DNA of 64,000 nucleotides from Mycolicibacterium fallax (GTDB taxonomy: Bacteria; Actinomycetota; Actinomycetes; Mycobacteriales; Mycobacteriaceae). Below are positions 60,014 to 64,000 of the stretch, piece after piece. A program made the translations under genes and the position numbers. The notes below the pieces were generated by a model, which did not search any database, was not told the DNA's origin, and saw only the letters and a list, made by a program, of their open reading frames with translations. The stretch lies in contig NZ_AP022603.1 of the NCBI RefSeq assembly GCF_010726955.1, positions 2,542,001 to 2,606,000 of the forward strand. The letters are read 5' to 3'. The number at the start of each line of letters is the position of its first letter. Within the stretch, counting starts at the first letter, position 1.

Positions 60014-61567
60014 TCACATGAACGATTCAGTACGCCACATCTCATCGACCGCGGTGCTCTCGGTCGCACCGGCCGCCGATTCTGCCGCCGCCCCGGCCGC
60101 CGATTCCTCCGGAGCACCGGCCGCCCGGCACAGTTCGGCGCGGACCAACACCAACGCGGCCTGCAGGTCCGGCAGTCGTCGCTCGGCCAGCGCCGTCGCC
60201 CGCGCCCCGGCCAGCGCGTGCTGACGCAGCCCGGCCACCACGTCGGCGAGCGCGGCCGCGGTGGCCGCCGCCCGCTCGTCCTCGTCGCGGGCGAGTTCCC
60301 GGGTCAGCCACGCCTCGGCGGCCAGCAGCCCGGCAGCGATCCGCTGATCGGCGCAGGCCCGCACCGCCGCGGCCAACGTCGCCGACCAGCCGGTCAGCAT
60401 GGCCCGATCACGCAGCAGCCGCCGGCCGGCCACCACCCAGCCGCTGGCCGCGGCACCGGCCAGCGCGGCGAGCACCGCCCCGGCGACCGCCAGACCCGGC
60501 GCCAGGCCCGCCAGCAGCCGGCTCAACGTCAGCGCCAGGCCCAGCCCGAAACCGGCGCCCAGCACCAGCATCAGCCGACCCTCCAGCCCACCGGCCCGCC
60601 ACCCGGGCGGACCGCAGCGCGGCCCGTCGGCCTGCTCCCCCGGCGCCGGCGGGACCGGCAGCCCCACCCCGGCGGCGATCTCGGCGACCCGCGCGGCGAT
60701 CGCGTCGTCGACCTCGGCGAGCAGCCGATGGCCGCGCTCCCGGGCCGCGGGCTCGAAGCCGGCCAGCCGCCGGCGGGTCACCGCGGCGGCGTCGGCGGCC
60801 AGCTCGTCGCGCAGCGCCGCGGCGCGGTTGCGGGCCAGGCTGCCCAGCTCGATGCGGGCCGCCCCGAGGCCGGTGCGCAGCGTGACCGCGCGTTCGGTGC
60901 GATCCCGGCGGGCCGAGCGCAGCAGCTCGGTGCGCTCGACGCCGAGGGCCGCCACGGCCGCCGCCCGGCCCACCCCGTCGGCGTCGCGGCGCAGCGCCCC
61001 GGCCTCGGCGGCCAGCCGGTCCTCCCAGGCCCGCAGCCGGTTGCGCCGTGGCAGGTCGGGATCGGCGAGCACGACGCCGACGGCCTCGACCAGCTCATCG
61101 ACCCGGGGTTCGCCGAGGTCGGGGGCGGCGGCCGCGCCGACCCAACGGATCACCCGGCCAGCCCCGACCGGCACCGCACTGTTGGCCTCCAGCACCTCCC
61201 GCCAGCGGCGGTGCACATCGATCTTGGTGACGACGGCGACCACCGCGTCGGTGGCCGCGGCGGCGCGCTCCAGCAACGCCCGGTCCGACGGCGTCAACGG
61301 CGCGGTCGCCGAGGCGACAAACACGGTCAGCGTCGCCACCTCGCCGTGCCGCAACGCCCCGGCCTCCACGACCTGCAGCTCCGGCAGCCGGCGGGCCAGA
61401 ATCTCGCACACCGAGCTGGCGCCCGCCAGCCAGGGACCGGTGACCAGCACCACGTCCCGGCGGGTGACCGTGGGCGGGCGCACCCCGGGCGCCGCGGCGG
61501 CGATCAGCGCGTCGACGCTCATCGGGTCGGCGCTCATCCGGTCGGCGCTCATCCGGTCGCCGCTCAT
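60014..61567 (-). CDS. Membrane-associated GTPase-like protein, downstream partner
   Basis: A 517-aa protein with a degenerate P-loop GPWLAGASS near residue 40, TKID as a G4-type motif (VVAVVTKIDVH), long helical segments, and a hydrophobic hairpin (LMLVLGAGFGLGLALTL... VAGAVLAALAGAAASGWVV) near 330-385. Dynamin-like layouts combine such parts; activity is unproven. It sits in the Rv0209/Rv0210 position. ATG 61567 makes an ATGA overlap with the upstream gene; four further in-frame ATGs follow in a 15-bp tandem repeat, so the exact start is unclear. Confidence 0.75.
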   Translation of the reverse strand: MSGDRMSADRMSADPMSVDALIAAAAPGVRPPTVTRRDVVLVTGPWLAGASSVCEILARRLPELQVVEAGALRHGEVATLTVFVASATAPLTPSDRALLERAAAATDAVVAVVTKIDVHRRWREVLEANSAVPVGAGRVIRWVGAAAAPDLGEPRVDELVEAVGVVLADPDLPRRNRLRAWEDRLAAEAGALRRDADGVGRAAAVAALGVERTELLRSARRDRTERAVTLRTGLGAARIELGSLARNRAAALRDELAADAAAVTRRRLAGFEPAARERGHRLLAEVDDAIAARVAEIAAGVGLPVPPAPGEQADGPRCGPPGWRAGGLEGRLMLVLGAGFGLGLALTLSRLLAGLAPGLAVAGAVLAALAGAAASGWVVAGRRLLRDRAMLTGWSATLAAAVRACADQRIAAGLLAAEAWLTRELARDEDERAAATAAALADVVAGLRQHALAGARATALAERRLPDLQAALVLVRAELCRAAGAPEESAAGAAAESAAGATESTAVDEMWRTESFM

Positions 61568-61592
61568 CGGGTCGGCCCGCATCGGGTCGGCC
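61518..61592. repeat. Five 15-bp tandem repeats at the GTPase gene junction
   Basis: Units of CTCATCGGGTCGGCG type begin at 61518, 61533, 61548, 61563 and 61578. On the coding (minus) strand each gives a (M/R)-S/A-x-D-P/R pentapeptide, supplying several in-frame ATG codons for the downstream gene and covering the stop of the upstream gene. Confidence 0.9.
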
Positions 61593-62649
61593 CGGCCGGG
61601 GCGGGCCGCAGCGCGGCACGGACCAGGTCCCCGGCGCAGTCGCGGTGCAGCGCATCGAGCGGGCCGTCGCGGTAGCGCCGCCACCGCAGCGCCGCGCGCA
61701 GCCCCGGTTCGGGGCGCCCCGGCCCTTCGGGGTCCGCCGCGCCGCTTTCGACGGTCAGGCCCGCCGAGGCCAGCACCGCGGCGGCCGCGGCGGCCCGCGC
61801 GGCGACGGCGTCGTCCCCGGCCAGGAAGCCCGCCACCGCATCCTCGGCGTCGGGATCACCGCAGGCCAGCTCCCGCAGCCGGGCGGTGGCGGCCGCGACC
61901 CGGCGGTACATCGGCGTCGCCCCGGCCCGAGCCAGCGCCGCGATCACCGGTTCGATCCGCCCGGCGCGGCGCAGCGCCGCGCACACCTCGGCGCCGCCTG
62001 CCGCCGGATCGGCGCGCAGCGCCACCACCGCGTGCGCGATGCCGAACAGGTCCAGGCGCTCCAGCAGCCCGGCCCGCACCCGCGCCGACAGCGGGTGCGC
62101 ACCGGCCAGGAAGGCGTCCGGGGAGCTCAGGTCGGCGGGCGCGGTGACCAGCACCCGCAGCGCGGCCAGGGCCCCGCCGTCGGGGTCTTCGGGACCGTCG
62201 GCCAGGCCGTCGGCGGCGACGGCGGCCAGCGCCACCATCGGTTCGGCCGGTACCCCGGTGCTCGCGGCCAGCCGGACGCAGTACCGAGCGGCCGCGGCCA
62301 CCGGACCGCCCGGCCGGAACCCGGTCAGGTCCGCCTTGTTGAGGATCAGCAGCCCCGGCCGATCCGGGCCGGCCAGCGCGGCCAGGTCCTCGGGCTTGGG
62401 CACCTCGGCCAGCACCCGGACGACCAGCTCCGCGCCCCGGTCCACCGTCGTCACCCCGGCGCAGGTCAGCGCCCGGGCGACGGTCCGCCGGCCCACCCCG
62501 GGCCGGCCCCGCACCGCCACGGTCAGCGGCGCGCGCAGCCGGTCGGCGAGATCGATGAGATCCCCGCTGCGGTCGGCGGGCAGCGCCGGCTCGGTCGCCG
62601 CGCAGCGTGCCAGCGCGTCGGCGAACATCCGGTGGCCTGGTTCGGTCAT
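61564..62649 (-). CDS. GTPase-like protein, upstream partner
   Basis: A 361-aa protein with Walker A VRGRPGVGRRTVARAL near residue 48, LLILNKADLTGFRPGG (G4 NKxD) near 105, and an alpha-helical C-terminal half with LFGIAHAVVALRADP. Part of a conserved two-gene GTPase pair; role unknown. ATG 62649 was chosen; an in-frame GTG at 62661 is possible, and the GGGGGAGG between them is too close to the ATG to decide. Divergent from trmB. Confidence 0.75.
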   Translation of the reverse strand: MTEPGHRMFADALARCAATEPALPADRSGDLIDLADRLRAPLTVAVRGRPGVGRRTVARALTCAGVTTVDRGAELVVRVLAEVPKPEDLAALAGPDRPGLLILNKADLTGFRPGGPVAAAARYCVRLAASTGVPAEPMVALAAVAADGLADGPEDPDGGALAALRVLVTAPADLSSPDAFLAGAHPLSARVRAGLLERLDLFGIAHAVVALRADPAAGGAEVCAALRRAGRIEPVIAALARAGATPMYRRVAAATARLRELACGDPDAEDAVAGFLAGDDAVAARAAAAAAVLASAGLTVESGAADPEGPGRPEPGLRAALRWRRYRDGPLDALHRDCAGDLVRAALRPAPAGPTRCGPTR

Positions 62650-62825
62650 GGCCTCCCCCACTACGGGCCCGGCGCCCCGGGCGTGACGAGTGGGGCCATC
62701 GTGACAGCCGGGTCGCCGGGCCGCGAGTCGGTCATCCCCAGACCGGTGCGCCGGGAAAGCAACCGTTGAGTATCAATCTGCGCCAGGATTGCGGTCTACC
62801 GGCCCCAATGAGGGACGATGGGGGG

Positions 62826-63587
62826 ATGCATGCGCATAGTGGGCCCGAGGCTGCCGAGATCCGGCCATCGCACCCGCATCGCCGCGTCACCAGTTTCCGG
62901 TCCCGGCGCTCCTCGCTGAGCGACTCCCAGCAGGCCACCTGGAACCGGTTGTGGCCCGAGATCGGCACCGTGGCCCGGCCCGCCGAGCCCGGCGGCCACT
63001 ACCCGGCGCTGGACACCGACGCCTGGTTCGGCCGCAGCGCCCCGCTGGTGTTGGAGGTCGGCTGCGGAACCGGGATCTCGACGCTGGCGATGGCCCGCGA
63101 CGAGCCGGACCTCGACGTGATCGCCGTCGAGGTCTACAAGAAGGGCCTGGCCCAGCTGCTCGGCGCGATCGACCGGACCGCGGCCACCGACGCCCCGGTC
63201 ACCAACATCCGGCTGATCCGCGGCGACGGCATCGACGTGCTCCAGCACCTCATCCCGTCCGGCGCGCTGACCGGGGTGCGGGTGTTCTTCCCGGACCCGT
63301 GGCCCAAGGCCCGGCACCACAAGCGCCGGCTGCTGCAGCCGCAGACGCTGGACCTGATCGTCGACCGGCTGCGCCCCGGCGGGGTGCTGCACGCGGCGAC
63401 CGATCACGCCGACTACGCCGAGCAGATCACCGAGGTGGGCGCGGGCGAGCCGCGGCTGCGCCGGGTCACCGACGAGGCCGAGTTCGCCGGCCTGCCGATC
63501 TCGGTGCGCCGACCGACGACGAAGTACGAGGCCAAGGCCGCCGAAGTGGGCAGCCCGATCAACGAGTTCATCTGGGTGCGATTGTGA
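62826..63587 (+). CDS. trmB: tRNA (guanine-N7-)-methyltransferase TrmB
   Basis: A 253-aa protein matching Rv0208c: SAM motif LVLEVGCGTGISTLAMA, EVYKKGLAQLL, and the TrmB signature VRVFFPDPWPKARHHKRRL, then HAATDHADYAEQ. It methylates G46 of tRNA. ATG 62826 (MHAHSGPEA) follows a G-run; an upstream ATG at 62808 is possible. The stop overlaps the next GTG by 4 bp. Confidence 0.95.
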   Translation: MHAHSGPEAAEIRPSHPHRRVTSFRSRRSSLSDSQQATWNRLWPEIGTVARPAEPGGHYPALDTDAWFGRSAPLVLEVGCGTGISTLAMARDEPDLDVIAVEVYKKGLAQLLGAIDRTAATDAPVTNIRLIRGDGIDVLQHLIPSGALTGVRVFFPDPWPKARHHKRRLLQPQTLDLIVDRLRPGGVLHAATDHADYAEQITEVGAGEPRLRRVTDEAEFAGLPISVRRPTTKYEAKAAEVGSPINEFIWVRL

Positions 63588-64000
63588 CAACCACCACCGA
63601 CAGCACTGAGACCGACGCCGTCGCCGACCGCCCGGCCACGCCGCCGCGGGTGCTGCTGGTGTGGGACGCCCCGAACCTGGACATGGGCCTGGGTTCGATC
63701 CTCGGCGGCCGCCCCACCGCCGCGCACCGCCCCCGGTTCGACGCGCTGGGCCGATGGTTGCTGGCCCGCACCGCGGAGTTGACCGAGGAGCTGTCCGCCG
63801 GGCCGGACGGGCCGGTGCTGCTCGAACCCGAGGCCACGGTGTTCACCAACATCGCGCCGGGCACCGCGGAGGTCGTCCGGCCGTGGGTGGAGGCGCTGCG
63901 CAACGTCGGCTTCGCGGTCTTTGCCAAGCCGAAGGTCGACGAGGACAGCGATGTCGATTCCGACATGCTCGCCCACATCGCGCGGCGGCGCGCCGAGGGG
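63584..64000 (+). CDS. NYN-domain protein, 3' end outside window (Rv0207c-like)
   Basis: 139 residues visible. VLLVWDAPNLDMGLGSILGG has the first acidic residues of the NYN (PIN-like) nuclease fold, and KVDEDSDVDSDMLAHIARR holds the second acidic cluster. Probably a metal-dependent RNase. GTG overlaps the trmB stop (GTGA), indicating coupling with tRNA modification. In M. tuberculosis the next gene would be mmpL3. Confidence 0.88.
   Translation, partial: MTTTTDSTETDAVADRPATPPRVLLVWDAPNLDMGLGSILGGRPTAAHRPRFDALGRWLLARTAELTEELSAGPDGPVLLEPEATVFTNIAPGTAEVVRPWVEALRNVGFAVFAKPKVDEDSDVDSDMLAHIARRRAEG

Overview
The window is a high-GC chromosomal segment from a mycobacterium (Mycolicibacterium/Mycobacterium type). 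Gene content and order match, from memory, the M. tuberculosis Rv0264c-to-Rv0207c region read in reverse: fecB2, pxpBC, Sdh1 operon, fadE5, fadA2, fabG4-htdX, lpqI, aftD, Rv0227c/Rv0226c/Rv0225/Rv0224c/Rv0223c, echA1, lipC, lipW, Rv0216, fadD4, pckG, trmB and Rv0207c. Several starts lack a Shine-Dalgarno sequence and have a TANNNT -10 about 6-7 nt upstream, as expected of leaderless mycobacterial mRNAs. I saw no tRNA, rRNA, IS element or CRISPR array.

Layout. 1-3984: tightly overlapping operon with the end of an SDR, a Tat/lipobox iron-siderophore binding lipoprotein, a VUT transporter and PxpB/PxpC. 3968-4288: small secreted Cys/Pro protein. 4483-8416: Sdh1 succinate dehydrogenase operon with a CRP-like site upstream. 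8413-9939: TDT-family membrane protein and flavin reductase. 10206-17082: fatty-acid block (fadE5, SDR, fadA2, fabG4, htdX); fadE5 and fabG4/fadA2 share a similar 16-bp palindrome upstream. 17083-17789: non-coding stretch with a strong terminator and a mirror-image array of GTGAGAAC-type repeats. 17790-32490: TetR regulator, LpqI, Usp and a cell-envelope cluster (DUF2613, AftD, acyltransferase, DUF3068, membrane protein, glycosyltransferase, methyltransferase), then an aldehyde dehydrogenase. 32545-38877: DivIVA-like protein, thiolase, a BrnT-like toxin-antitoxin pair, P450 and acyl-CoA ligase. 38988-43537: membrane protein, EchA1, acyltransferase, LipC and LipW. 43571-49626: five-gene acyl-CoA operon (FadD4, crotonase, double-hotdog hydratase, CoA transferase, amidohydrolase).

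49747-51305 holds what I think is the most striking regulatory object: a CaCA-type cation exchanger whose 5' leader carries hallmarks of a yybP-ykoY (Mn2+) riboswitch. These are GGGGAGTAG, GCGAGACCTTC, and a 10-bp arm that would sequester the aptamer 3' strand. A DtxR/IdeR-like palindrome lies directly upstream.

51413-54967 looks like an accessory island: a BcgI-like fused nuclease-methyltransferase, a specificity subunit cut off at the start of its second target-recognition domain, a VapBC module, and an ~81-bp direct repeat copying the 3' end of the neighbouring gene. 54887-57849 encodes a large Pro-rich Rv2082/Rv3899c-like protein with PLDP tandem repeats and a membrane-anchored partner. 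58055-64000 returns to conserved backbone: PckG, two overlapping GTPase-like genes, TrmB and the start of a NYN-domain protein.

All assignments come from reading motifs and remembered synteny; no database search was run.
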